Translations under genes and position numbers: made by a program | Shown: piece after piece, positions 1 through 6,277 of the stretch | Layout of the letters: the number at the start of each line of letters is the position of its first letter | How positions within the stretch are numbered: the first letter of the stretch is position 1 | From: Pseudomonadota bacterium | GTDB lineage: Bacteria; Pseudomonadota; Alphaproteobacteria; Sphingomonadales; Sphingomonadaceae | Length of the DNA stretch: 8,823 bases | Direction of reading: 5' to 3' | NCBI GenBank assembly: GCA_023427285.1 | Contig: JAEZBH010000481.1 | Span: 1-8,823, forward strand | The notes under the pieces: generated by a model | Seen by the model: the letters and a program-made list of their open reading frames with translations, nothing else | Told to the model about the DNA's origin: nothing | Database searches by the model: none

Positions 1-19
1 TCTCAGCTCCGACAGCGCC

Positions 20-1594
20 TTACTCGGCAGCGACCGAAGTCGTTGCATCGCCCGCAGCGGCGGGTGCCTTGTAGGACAGCACCGGCTGGCGGGCAGCGCG
101 GGTTTCGTCCAGACGCTTGACCGGCGCGAAGTGCGGAGCCGCCGTGAAGCGCTCCTTGTCTCCGGCCTTGGCGGCCTGCGCCAGCGAGCGCAGCGCGCCG
201 ATGAACTCATCGAGCGAGGCGCGGCTTTCGGTTTCCGTCGGCTCGATCAGCATCGCGCCGTGCACCACCAGCGGGAAGTACATGGTCATCGGGTGATAGC
301 CCTCGTCGATCATCGCCTTGGCGAAGTCGAGCGTGGTCACGCCCGTGTCCTTCAGGAAGCGATCGTCGAACAGGGCTTCGTGCATGCACGGACCCTCGAA
401 CGCCGGGGTCATCACGTCCTTCAGCTTGGCCATGATGTAGTTGGCGTTCAGCACCGCGTCTTCCGCTGCCTGACGCAGGCCGTCCGCGCCGTGGCTCAGC
501 ATGTAGCTGGCAGCCCTAACGAACATGCCCATCTGACCGTGGAAGGCGACCATGCGGCCGAAGCTCTGGTCACCCTCTTCAAGGTGCTCAACCAGCTCGA
601 ACCGCTCGTCCGTCTTCTTGACGTAGGGCAGCGGCGCAAACGGAGCCAGCGCTTCGGAGAACACCACCGGACCCGAACCCGGACCACCGCCGCCGTGCGG
701 GGTGGAGAAGGTCTTGTGCAGGTTGATGTGCATGGCATCAACGCCAAGGTCGCCGGGGCGCACCTTGCCGACGATGGCGTTGAAGTTCGCGCCGTCGCAG
801 TAGAAGAACGCGCCCACCGCATGCACGGCCTCGGCGATCTTGATGATGTCCGGCTCGAACAGGCCGCAGGTGTTCGGATTGGTCAGCATGATCGCCGCCA
901 CGTCCGGACCCAGCCGCGCCTTCAGCGCCTCGAAATCCACGCGGCCATTGGCGGTTGCGGGAATTTCCTCAACGCGGTAGCCGCAGAACGCAGCGGTTGC
1001 CGGGTTGGTGCCGTGGGCCGATTCCGGCACCAGCACCACCTCGCGGGCATCGCCGCGCGCTTCCAGAGCGGCGCGGATGGCAAGCAGGCCGCACAGCTCG
1101 CCGTGCGCGCCAGCCTTCGGCGACATGGCGACGGCGGGCATACCCGTCAGTTCCATCAGCCAGTGAGCCACCGTATCGATCAGCTCCAGCGCGCCCTGCA
1201 CCGTGTCTTGCGGTTGCAGCGGGTGAATGTCGGAGAAGCCCGGCAGACGGGCCATCTTCTCATTCAGGCGCGGGTTGTGCTTCATGGTGCACGAACCCAG
1301 CGGGAACAGGCCCATGTCGATGGCGTAATTCTTGCGGCTGAGGCGCGTGTAGTGGCGCACGGCTTCCGGCTCTGAGAGACCCGGCAGGCCGATCGGCGCT
1401 TCACGCTCCAGCCCGCCGAGGCGCGAGGCCACCTTGGGCGCTTCCGGCACGTCAACGCCGGTGCGGTCGCCGCGGCCAATCTCGAAGATCAGCGGCTCGT
1501 TGAGGTCCAGACCCTTATGGCCGGTGAAGGTGGTGAAACCTTCGGCCACTGCGCCTTCGCCGGTTCCGGTCGGGCGTCCTTGACGGTTCAGCAT
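20..1594 (-). CDS. gcvPB: Glycine dehydrogenase (decarboxylating) subunit 2, PLP-binding P-protein half
   Basis: C-terminal half of the split P-protein of the cytoplasmic glycine cleavage system. It decarboxylates glycine on pyridoxal phosphate and passes the aminomethyl group to the lipoyl arm of GcvH, working as a complex with GcvPA. The 524-residue product carries the PLP motif NLHKTFSTPHGGGGPG at about 291-306, with the Schiff-base lysine at about K294. Other family signatures are YAIDMGLFPLGSCTMKHNPR (about 90-109) and ESAHGTNPATA (about 191-201). The ATG overlaps the gcvPA stop as ATGCTGA, and a strong AGGAGG lies 7 nt upstream, inside gcvPA, so translation is probably coupled. The last 15 or so residues (Ala/Thr-rich, after QPVLSYK) look like a non-conserved tail. 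The gene is complete and ends in TAA. No terminator is visible in the 19 bases beyond it. Confidence 0.97.
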   Translation of the reverse strand: MLNRQGRPTGTGEGAVAEGFTTFTGHKGLDLNEPLIFEIGRGDRTGVDVPEAPKVASRLGGLEREAPIGLPGLSEPEAVRHYTRLSRKNYAIDMGLFPLGSCTMKHNPRLNEKMARLPGFSDIHPLQPQDTVQGALELIDTVAHWLMELTGMPAVAMSPKAGAHGELCGLLAIRAALEARGDAREVVLVPESAHGTNPATAAFCGYRVEEIPATANGRVDFEALKARLGPDVAAIMLTNPNTCGLFEPDIIKIAEAVHAVGAFFYCDGANFNAIVGKVRPGDLGVDAMHINLHKTFSTPHGGGGPGSGPVVFSEALAPFAPLPYVKKTDERFELVEHLEEGDQSFGRMVAFHGQMGMFVRAASYMLSHGADGLRQAAEDAVLNANYIMAKLKDVMTPAFEGPCMHEALFDDRFLKDTGVTTLDFAKAMIDEGYHPMTMYFPLVVHGAMLIEPTETESRASLDEFIGALRSLAQAAKAGDKERFTAAPHFAPVKRLDETRAARQPVLSYKAPAAAGDATTSVAAE

Positions 1595-2958
1595 GACAGC
1601 ACCTCCTCAAGGCCCTTTGCCAGCGCCTCGATGTCGGATTCGGTAACGATTTCGGTCACGGCCAGCACCACGCCATCGTGCAGCGCCGTCTCGGTCGGGT
1701 AGAGGCGGCTCAGCGCCACACCGGCGAGGATGTCGCGATTGCCCAGCTCCCGCACCACATCGCGCGAGGGTTTGGACAAGCGGATGGTGAACTCGTTGAA
1801 GAAGGCGTCGTTCAGCACCTCAACGCCCGGCACCTTGGCCAGACGCTCGGCGGCCTGCACTGCGCGGGCGTGGTTGAACTCTGCCAGCTGGCGCAGACCC
1901 GCCTCGCCGAGCAAGCTCAGGTGGATGGTGAACGCCAGAGCGCACAGGCCAGAGTTGGTGCAGATGTTCGAGGTCGCCTTCTCGCGGCGGATGTGCTGCT
2001 CGCGGGTGGAGAGCGTCAGCACGTAGCCACGGCGGCCATCCGCATACACGGTTTCACCGCACAGGCGGCCCGGCATCTGGCGCACGAACTTCTCGCGGCA
2101 GGCGAACAGGCCGAGGTACGGACCGCCATAGTTGAGGCCGTTGCCGATGGACTGGCCCTCGCCCACAACGATGTCCGCGCCCATTTCGCCCGGAGACTTC
2201 ATGAGGCCGAGCGAGACGACTTCGGTCACCACGACGATCAGCAGCGCGCCGTTGGCGTGACAGGCCTCTGCCAGCTCCGACAGGTCAGCCGCATAGCCGA
2301 ACAGGTTCGGGTTCTGCACGACAACGCAAGAGGTCGTCTTGTCGATCTGGGCGAGCAGCGCCTCATAGTCGCCGCCCGGCTTGCCGTTCGTCAGTTCCGG
2401 CGTACCGATCACCAGCTCATCGCCCGTCACCTTGGCCAGCGCCTTGGCAACGTCAACGTAGTGCGGGTGAACGCCAGCCGAGATCAGCGCCTTCTTCCGG
2501 CGGGTGATGCGGCGGGCCATGAAGATGGCCTCGGTGGTTGCGGTCGAGCCGTCGTACATGGAGGCGTTGGCCACCTCCATGCCGGTCAGGCGCGCCACCT
2601 GCGTCTGGAACTCGAACAGGTACTGAAGCGTGCCCTGTGCGATTTCCGGCTGATACGGCGTGTAGCTGGTCAGGAACTCGCCGCGCTGGATCAGGTGATC
2701 CACGCTTGCGGGCACGTGGTGCTTGTAGGCACCGCAGCCGATGAAGAACGGCACCGCGCTTGCCGGGGTGTTGCGTCCGGCCATGCGGGAGAGCGTGCGC
2801 TCCACCTCAAGCTCGGTCGCATGGTTCGGCAGCGACGTGACGGGTTCCGACAACAGAGCCTCAGCCGGTACGTCCCGGAACAGCTCGTCGATATGCTCGA
2901 CGCCGATGTCCGCCAGCATCGACTGGCGGTCAGCATCCATATGGGGCAGGTAACGCAT
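1588..2958 (-). CDS. gcvPA: Glycine dehydrogenase (decarboxylating) subunit 1, P-protein N-terminal half
   Basis: N-terminal half of the split P-protein, 456 residues, close to the usual length for this subunit. It shares the aminotransferase-like fold but has no PLP lysine motif of its own, and completes the active complex with GcvPB. Recognisable family stretches are MRYLPHMDADRQSML at the N-terminus, SYTPYQPEIAQGTLQY and MEVANASMYDGSTATTEA in the first third, and GGPYLGLFACREKFVRQMPGR in the middle. The ATG is preceded by GAGGA with a 6-nt spacer. It starts 22 nt after the gcvH stop, and its own stop lies inside the gcvPB start region. Bacteria such as E. coli carry both halves fused in one long GcvP. 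The split form seen here is typical of many alphaproteobacteria, Firmicutes and thermophiles. Confidence 0.97.
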   Translation of the reverse strand: MRYLPHMDADRQSMLADIGVEHIDELFRDVPAEALLSEPVTSLPNHATELEVERTLSRMAGRNTPASAVPFFIGCGAYKHHVPASVDHLIQRGEFLTSYTPYQPEIAQGTLQYLFEFQTQVARLTGMEVANASMYDGSTATTEAIFMARRITRRKKALISAGVHPHYVDVAKALAKVTGDELVIGTPELTNGKPGGDYEALLAQIDKTTSCVVVQNPNLFGYAADLSELAEACHANGALLIVVVTEVVSLGLMKSPGEMGADIVVGEGQSIGNGLNYGGPYLGLFACREKFVRQMPGRLCGETVYADGRRGYVLTLSTREQHIRREKATSNICTNSGLCALAFTIHLSLLGEAGLRQLAEFNHARAVQAAERLAKVPGVEVLNDAFFNEFTIRLSKPSRDVVRELGNRDILAGVALSRLYPTETALHDGVVLAVTEIVTESDIEALAKGLEEVLSC

Positions 2959-2980
2959 CCCGAATCCTCGATTCTAACGG

Positions 2981-3355
2981 TCAGGCGAGGCTGGCCACGT
3001 AATCCTTGTAGGCCGCCTCATCCATGAGACCTTCCAGTTCCGCCGTGTCGGAGAGGCGCACGCGGGCAAACCAGCCGTCGCCTTCCGCACCGCTGTTCAC
3101 CAGGCTCGGGTCGTCGTTCAGCGCCTCGTTGGCTTCCACGACTTCGCCCGAAACCGGGGCATAGACTTCCGAGGCCGCCTTCACGGACTCGACAACCGCC
3201 AGCTCGTCGCCCTGTGCGACGGTGCGGCCAATTTCCGGCAGCTCCACGAACACCACGTCGCCCAGCTGGCCCTGTGCGTATTCGGAAATGCCAATGGTGC
3301 CGGTGTCGCCTTCAACCCGCACCCACTCGTGATCCTTGGTGAAATAAACGGTCAT
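2981..3355 (-). CDS. gcvH: Glycine cleavage system H protein (lipoyl carrier)
   Basis: Small lipoyl-domain protein that shuttles the aminomethyl group from the P-protein to the T-protein. It is then reoxidised by lipoamide dehydrogenase, which is not in this window. The 124-residue length is normal. It starts [13 protein letters not shown] and carries the lipoylation motif [16 protein letters not shown], with the modified lysine at about K59. The C-terminal helix region ([21 protein letters not shown]) is typical. The ATG has an AAGG about 4 nt upstream, with a GGGA slightly further back. The gene lies between gcvT (48 nt upstream) and gcvPA (22 nt downstream), so it belongs to the riboswitch-controlled transcript. 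No internal promoter or terminator is evident in the short gaps. Confidence 0.97.
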   Translation of the reverse strand: MTVYFTKDHEWVRVEGDTGTIGISEYAQGQLGDVVFVELPEIGRTVAQGDELAVVESVKAASEVYAPVSGEVVEANEALNDDPSLVNSGAEGDGWFARVRLSDTAELEGLMDEAAYKDYVASLA

Positions 3356-3403
3356 GAAACCTTATCCCTGCTGGCTTGAAGCCGGTTGATTGCCAAATGG
3401 CTG

Positions 3404-4525
3404 TTATTTTGAGGTCCGAACGTAGCGGTGCGGCACGAACGGCATCGGCACCACCGTTGCAGGCAGCTTGCGCCCGCGCACGTCGATGAAAATTTGCGCA
3501 CCGTCGGCGGAGAAGTCCTTCTCCACGAACGCCATGCCGATGGGGGCTTCCACCGTCGGGGCAAAGCCGCCGCTTGTGACAACGCCGATCACGCGGCCAT
3601 CCTCGGTCACCACCTGCGCGCCTTCGCGGGCGGGCTGGCGGCCATCGACCTTGAAGCCGACGCGCTTGCGGTCGACTCCGTTCAGAATCTGGCCAAGCAC
3701 CACCTCAGCGCCGATGAAACCGCCCTCTGCCTTGCGGCGCTTGGAAATGGCAAAGCCAAGACCGGCCTCGATCGGCGAAATTTCCGTATTCAGGTCATGG
3801 CCATAGAGCGGCAGGCCCGCTTCAAGGCGCAGGCTGTCCCGCGCACCAAGGCCGATCGGCTCAACTTCCGGCTGGTCGAGCAGCGCCTGAGCAAAGGCTC
3901 CCGCCTTGTCGCCCGGCAGGGAGATCTCGAAGCCGTCTTCACCGGTATAACCGGCGCGGGAGACCCACAGGTCCACGCCCTCCCACGTGAAGGCGCGTGC
4001 CGTCATAAAGGTAAGGCTCTCAACGCCCGGCACAAGACGCGACAGCGCATCGACCGCCTTGGGTCCCTGCAACGCCAGCAGCGCCAGATCATCCCGATAG
4101 GTAACCTTGACGCCCTTGGGCTCAAGCTGGGCGCGCATGTGGGCAATGTCGCCGTGCTTGCACGCGCCGTTGACGACCACATAAAGATCAGCGTCGCGCC
4201 GCGTAATCATCAGATCGTCCAGCACGCCGCCCGTCTCGTTCAGCAGCATGGAATAGCGCATCTTGCCCGGCTGCAACGCCAGAACCTCGCCCGGAACGAT
4301 GGTCTCAAGGGCAGCGTCTGCGCCCTCGCCGGTCAGCACGACCTGGCCCATGTGCGAGACGTCGAACAGACCCGCATTCTCGCGGGTCCACTTGTGCTCG
4401 GTCATGATGCCGCTCGGGTACTGCACCGGCATGGCATAGCCGGCAAACGGCACCATGCGCGCGCCAAGCGACACGTGAAGATCATAAAGCGGGGTATGCA
4501 AAAGTGTCTCTGGCGCATCGGCCAT
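3404..4525 (-). CDS. gcvT: Glycine cleavage system T protein, aminomethyltransferase
   Basis: Folate-dependent aminomethyltransferase. It takes the aminomethyl group from lipoylated GcvH, releases ammonia and yields 5,10-methylene-tetrahydrofolate. The 373-residue length fits the family. Visible signatures are PFAGYAMPVQYPSGIMTEH (about 26-44), GLFDVSHMGQ (about 52-61), NETGGVLDDLMITR (about 96-109, with the conserved Asp pair at 103-104), SRAGYTGEDGFEIS (about 189-202) and GLGARDSLRLEAGLPLYGHD (about 225-244). The ATG at 4525 has GGAG at 4538-4535, 9 nt upstream. That site lies in the arm predicted to pair with the riboswitch 3' edge, which supports this start. It is the first gene of the operon, directly behind the tandem glycine riboswitch. 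Confidence 0.97.
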   Translation of the reverse strand: MADAPETLLHTPLYDLHVSLGARMVPFAGYAMPVQYPSGIMTEHKWTRENAGLFDVSHMGQVVLTGEGADAALETIVPGEVLALQPGKMRYSMLLNETGGVLDDLMITRRDADLYVVVNGACKHGDIAHMRAQLEPKGVKVTYRDDLALLALQGPKAVDALSRLVPGVESLTFMTARAFTWEGVDLWVSRAGYTGEDGFEISLPGDKAGAFAQALLDQPEVEPIGLGARDSLRLEAGLPLYGHDLNTEISPIEAGLGFAISKRRKAEGGFIGAEVVLGQILNGVDRKRVGFKVDGRQPAREGAQVVTEDGRVIGVVTSGGFAPTVEAPIGMAFVEKDFSADGAQIFIDVRGRKLPATVVPMPFVPHRYVRTSK

Positions 4526-4535
4526 AGCAAGAGTC

Positions 4536-4586
4536 TCCGTGACAACACGCCCAAAATCTGGACGCTCCTGCCCCCTCTGTCACGGA
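4536..4586 (-). promoter_or_regulatory. Putative expression platform: anti-Shine-Dalgarno pairing ahead of gcvT
   Basis: The RNA segment UCCGUGACA (4586-4578), at the 3' edge of aptamer 2, is perfectly complementary over 9 nt to UGUCACGGA (4544-4536). The latter contains the first part of the gcvT GGAG (4538-4535). The loop between the arms is about 33 nt. The upstream arm takes in the first bases of the aptamer-2 closing strand (CAGAG, 4579-4575) and the conserved GACAG stretch. SD sequestration and a closed aptamer 2 should therefore exclude each other. This predicts that glycine binding frees the ribosome site. The complementarity is seen directly; the switching is inference. Confidence 0.65.
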
Positions 4587-4786
4587 ACCTGAGAGCTTTC
4601 GTGGCGATGGTTGGACGACCGCCACTTACCCCTTCGGTGACCTGCCGATCAAAACCGGCAGATGCTTTCCAGAGTGCTGTTCACCAACGCGGTCCTTTAG
4701 CCTGAGAGATTCCGGGGCGGTTGCTCCTTCGGCGCCGGGTGATCACCTTTTCAGGAAAATCGCCGCGGCCTCTCCCGCGCTGGTGT
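4571..4786 (-). ncRNA. Tandem glycine riboswitch (two aptamers) in the gcvT leader
   Basis: Two glycine aptamers in tandem lie upstream of gcvT, reading right to left. Aptamer 1 is closed by an 11-bp helix, CACCAGCGCGG at 4785-4775 with CCGCGTTGGTG at 4692-4682 (one G-U). An inner helix is GAGAG at 4774-4770 with CTCTC at 4708-4704. The conserved core GCGCCGAAGGAGCAA is at 4735-4721, and ATCTCTCAGGCTAAAGGACC follows. Aptamer 2 has an outer helix CTCTG (4674-4670) with CAGAG (4579-4575). It has hairpin CTGCCG/CGGCAG (4661-4656, 4647-4642), core CACCGAAGGGGTAA (4639-4626), arm GTGGCG/CGCCAC (4625-4620, 4606-4601) and GCTCTCAGGTT then GACAGAGG. Helix positions are hand-folded. In known cases glycine binding usually turns gcv expression on. 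There is no U-tract terminator before gcvT, so control looks translational. Confidence 0.95.
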
Positions 4787-4812
4787 CGGATATGATCCGC
4801 AGCTCGCTCACC

Positions 4813-4837
4813 CTATGAGTCGCAGACGCCAAGTCAA
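4813..4837 (-). promoter_or_regulatory. Weak candidate promoter for the gcv operon
   Basis: On the minus strand, TTGACT at 4837-4832 is a good -35 match about 50 bp before aptamer 1. The nearest -10-like string is TCATAG at 4818-4813, but the spacer is only 13 bp. At the usual 17 bp the sequence (AGGGTG) does not resemble a -10. The position suits an operon promoter because it lies between the preceding lipoprotein gene and the riboswitch. Only the -35 half is convincing. Confidence 0.25.
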
Positions 4838-4872
4838 CCATTTGTCGGCTGACCAGTGCTAGATTAACTGTT

Positions 4873-5559
4873 CTATTGCGTGATGTTGTAATGAACCTGC
4901 GCGTCGGTCAGCTGGAAACCGACCAGAATCTCAAAGCCGCTCGCCTTGGGCTTGGCGTCGAAGAACAGGTCTTCCGGCTCGGCCATCTCGCCGCGCTTGC
5001 GCTTCTTCTTCTCGCTGCCCGGTGCGGGGCCTGCCGCCGCCAGCGCCTCGGCGCGGTCAACAACGGCCTGAACCGTCTGCACGGCCTCGGCACGCGCCGA
5101 ACCTGCCGGGAAGGTCAGGGTCGCCTCATACACCTGCTTGGAGAGCAGGGTCTCGCCTTCCTTCACCACCGCCACGAAATAGGGAACGGTAATGGTCTGC
5201 TCAGCCGCCGCATTTGGCCGCTGCGCGCCAATGGTGAAGCGCAGGTTGCTGGCAACCTTGTTGCCGCCGTCGTTGCACTGGTTGGTCAGGTCGAAAATGC
5301 TGGCCGTCGCCACCACCGAATCCGCAGAGCGGCTGTTGGCAGGCGAGAAGAAGGTCAGGGTCCCGGCGTGCTGCGGCACGGCGGCTGCCGGGCAGAGGGT
5401 GCGGGTCACCTGAAGCGGGTTGGAAGAGCAGCCCGCCAGCAGCAGCGGAGCCGCCACCGCAGCCAGGCCCATCATCTTGCCGGAGCCGATGATGCCCATC
5501 GCACGGCGCAGGTTCGTCACAGCAGTCATTTTCTTGCCAGCCTTCACTTCATTGCCCAC
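4873..5559 (-). CDS. Lipoprotein of unknown function
   Basis: I do not recognise a named family. From the GTG at 5559 the product is 228 residues. It has a hydrophobic segment (MMGLAAVAAPLLLAGC) ending in lipobox LLAGC, with the lipidated Cys at about residue 44. The mature part has two further cysteines (about 56 and 95), which could form a disulfide. It continues with a beta-rich region (NLRFTIGAQRP, TITVPYFVAVVKEG, YEATLTFPAG), an Ala-rich stretch, a basic run KKKRKRGE (about 184-191) and a C-terminal FEILVGFQLTDAQVHYN. I chose GTG because GGAGAG lies 6 nt upstream. An upstream ATG at 5655 would read through a strong hairpin, and an ATG at 5529 has no clear SD. Later in-frame ATGs (5499, 5475) would give a shorter signal peptide. 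It probably sits in the periplasm, anchored to a membrane. Its style resembles uncharacterised sphingomonad lipoproteins (recall only). Confidence 0.8.
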   Translation of the reverse strand: MGNEVKAGKKMTAVTNLRRAMGIIGSGKMMGLAAVAAPLLLAGCSSNPLQVTRTLCPAAAVPQHAGTLTFFSPANSRSADSVVATASIFDLTNQCNDGGNKVASNLRFTIGAQRPNAAAEQTITVPYFVAVVKEGETLLSKQVYEATLTFPAGSARAEAVQTVQAVVDRAEALAAAGPAPGSEKKKRKRGEMAEPEDLFFDAKPKASGFEILVGFQLTDAQVHYNITQ

Positions 5560-5622
5560 GCGCAACTCTCCAGCCTTTCGATACGGCCCGCACAGTAGGC
5601 GCGCCTCGCTCCAGACGCAAGC

Positions 5623-5653
5623 GAGCCGCTCGACGACAGGCGTCGAACGGCTC
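5623..5653 (-). repeat. Stable hairpin between the TonB-like gene and the lipoprotein gene
   Basis: An inverted repeat has outer arms GAGCCG (5623-5628) and CGGCTC (5648-5653) and inner arms TCGACG (5630-5635) and CGTCGA (5641-5646). There is one mismatch (5629/5647) and a 5-nt loop, giving 12 paired bases. It lies 31 nt past the stop of the upstream TonB-like gene. Neither strand has a U-run after it, so it is not a canonical intrinsic terminator. It could be a 3'-end stabilising structure, a partial terminator or a protein site. Confidence 0.55.
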
Positions 5654-5661
5654 ACGAAACC

Positions 5662-5677
5662 TCAGCGCAAACGCTGA
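5662..5677 (-). repeat. Small hairpin just after the TonB-like gene stop
   Basis: TCAGCG (5662-5667) and CGCTGA (5672-5677) form a 6-bp stem with a 4-nt loop. It sits within 7 nt of the stop codon of the TonB-like gene and just upstream of the larger hairpin in transcription order. No U-tract follows. It may act with the larger hairpin in 3'-end formation, but its short length means chance is possible. Confidence 0.35.
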
Positions 5678-5683
5678 AATTGC

Positions 5684-6043
5684 TTAGCTGAGCTTCCAGC
5701 TGATCGGAATGACCAGGCTGTTCACGCCAGCCGGCGGCGGCGGGAAGCTGCCGATCTTGTTCATAATCTTCTCGGCTTCGCGGTTCAGAATATCGGAACC
5801 GGTCGGTTCAACGAGCTGCACACCGGTGATTCGGCCGCTGGTGTCCATCGACACCTTAACCTTTGCGGTGCCTTCCTCGCCGCGCACCTGCGCCGAACGC
5901 GGATAGCTGAAGTTTTCCGAAATGAGTTTGGCGACCTGGCGCTGCCAACCGGCATCCTGCGCCATCGCCGGAGCGGATGCGCCAGCAACGATTGCCGCAG
6001 CAATCATGGCACCGGTCATTTTGCGTGCAAACTTAACCAACAT
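5684..6043 (-). CDS. Secreted TonB C-terminal-domain protein without membrane anchor
   Basis: A protein of 119 residues from the ATG at 6043. It starts with a Sec signal peptide: basic MLVKFARK, a hydrophobic AMIAAAIVAGASA and a likely cut after AMA (about A28). The rest is one TonB C-terminal-like domain: FSYPRSAQVRGEEGTAKVKV (about 45-64), DTSGRITGVQLVEPTGSDILN (about 68-88), AEKIMNKIGSFPPPP (about 90-104) and ending IPISWKLS. Classical TonB has an inner-membrane helix and a proline-rich spacer before this domain. Both are missing, so it is probably a soluble periplasmic protein, and energy transduction by it alone is doubtful. An AGGAAGGG stretch lies 10 nt before the ATG. An in-frame TTG two codons earlier (6049) is closer to it (about 4 nt) and remains possible. 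The lipoprotein gene follows on the same strand. Confidence 0.85.
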   Translation of the reverse strand: MLVKFARKMTGAMIAAAIVAGASAPAMAQDAGWQRQVAKLISENFSYPRSAQVRGEEGTAKVKVSMDTSGRITGVQLVEPTGSDILNREAEKIMNKIGSFPPPPAGVNSLVIPISWKLS

Positions 6044-6245
6044 CGTCAAACAGCCCTTCCTGAAAACTCTTTTTTGTTTCTCGTCCAGGGCCGCATGGTT
6101 TGTTGCTATTAACCGGGTGCTCGGCCCTCACAGCAAAACGGAATAGACTAAAAAGGTAAACGATCGGTTGACGTAACAATTAACTTCGACACACTTTTGC
6201 ACTCCCCACCCTTTCTGCGGCTCCTTCCCAATTCGCCCGTTTTTT

Positions 6246-6268
6246 TTGATCCGCTTTGCCGCTATAGC
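6246..6268 (+). promoter_or_regulatory. Candidate -10 region just upstream of ispH, possibly giving a leaderless mRNA
   Basis: TATAGC at 6263-6268 lies 9 nt before the ispH ATG, so initiation about 7 nt downstream would begin only a few bases before the start codon. TTGATC at 6246-6251 is -35-like, but the spacer is only 11 bp. A 17-bp spacer would place the -35 in the run of eight T (6240-6247). A second candidate -35, TTGACG, is at 6168-6173 with a poor -10 (ACACTT) 17 bp on. The promoter choice is unsettled. Confidence 0.3.
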
Positions 6269-6277
6269 TTCCAGGCC

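Noticed and set aside
131..1375. 414-codon open frame on the plus strand, antisense to gcvPB
   Set aside because: It is His/Arg/Gly-rich shadow translation of a GC-rich gene and has no recognisable domain. The opposite strand encodes a complete GcvPB with its PLP lysine.
1678..3027. 449-codon open frame on the plus strand, antisense to gcvPA
   Set aside because: It has low-complexity, Arg/His/Gln-rich composition typical of antisense shadow frames. The real gene is gcvPA.
3428..4705. 425-codon open frame on the plus strand over gcvT and the riboswitch
   Set aside because: It runs through both a well-supported gene and a structured RNA on the other strand, and resembles no family.
4571..4786. 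Novel tandem structured RNA
   Set aside because: The core motifs and the position before gcvT identify it as the known glycine riboswitch. Only the expression platform deserves attention.
6240..6247. Run of eight T before ispH as the U-tract of a rightward terminator
   Set aside because: No hairpin precedes it, and there is no rightward gene upstream in the window to terminate.
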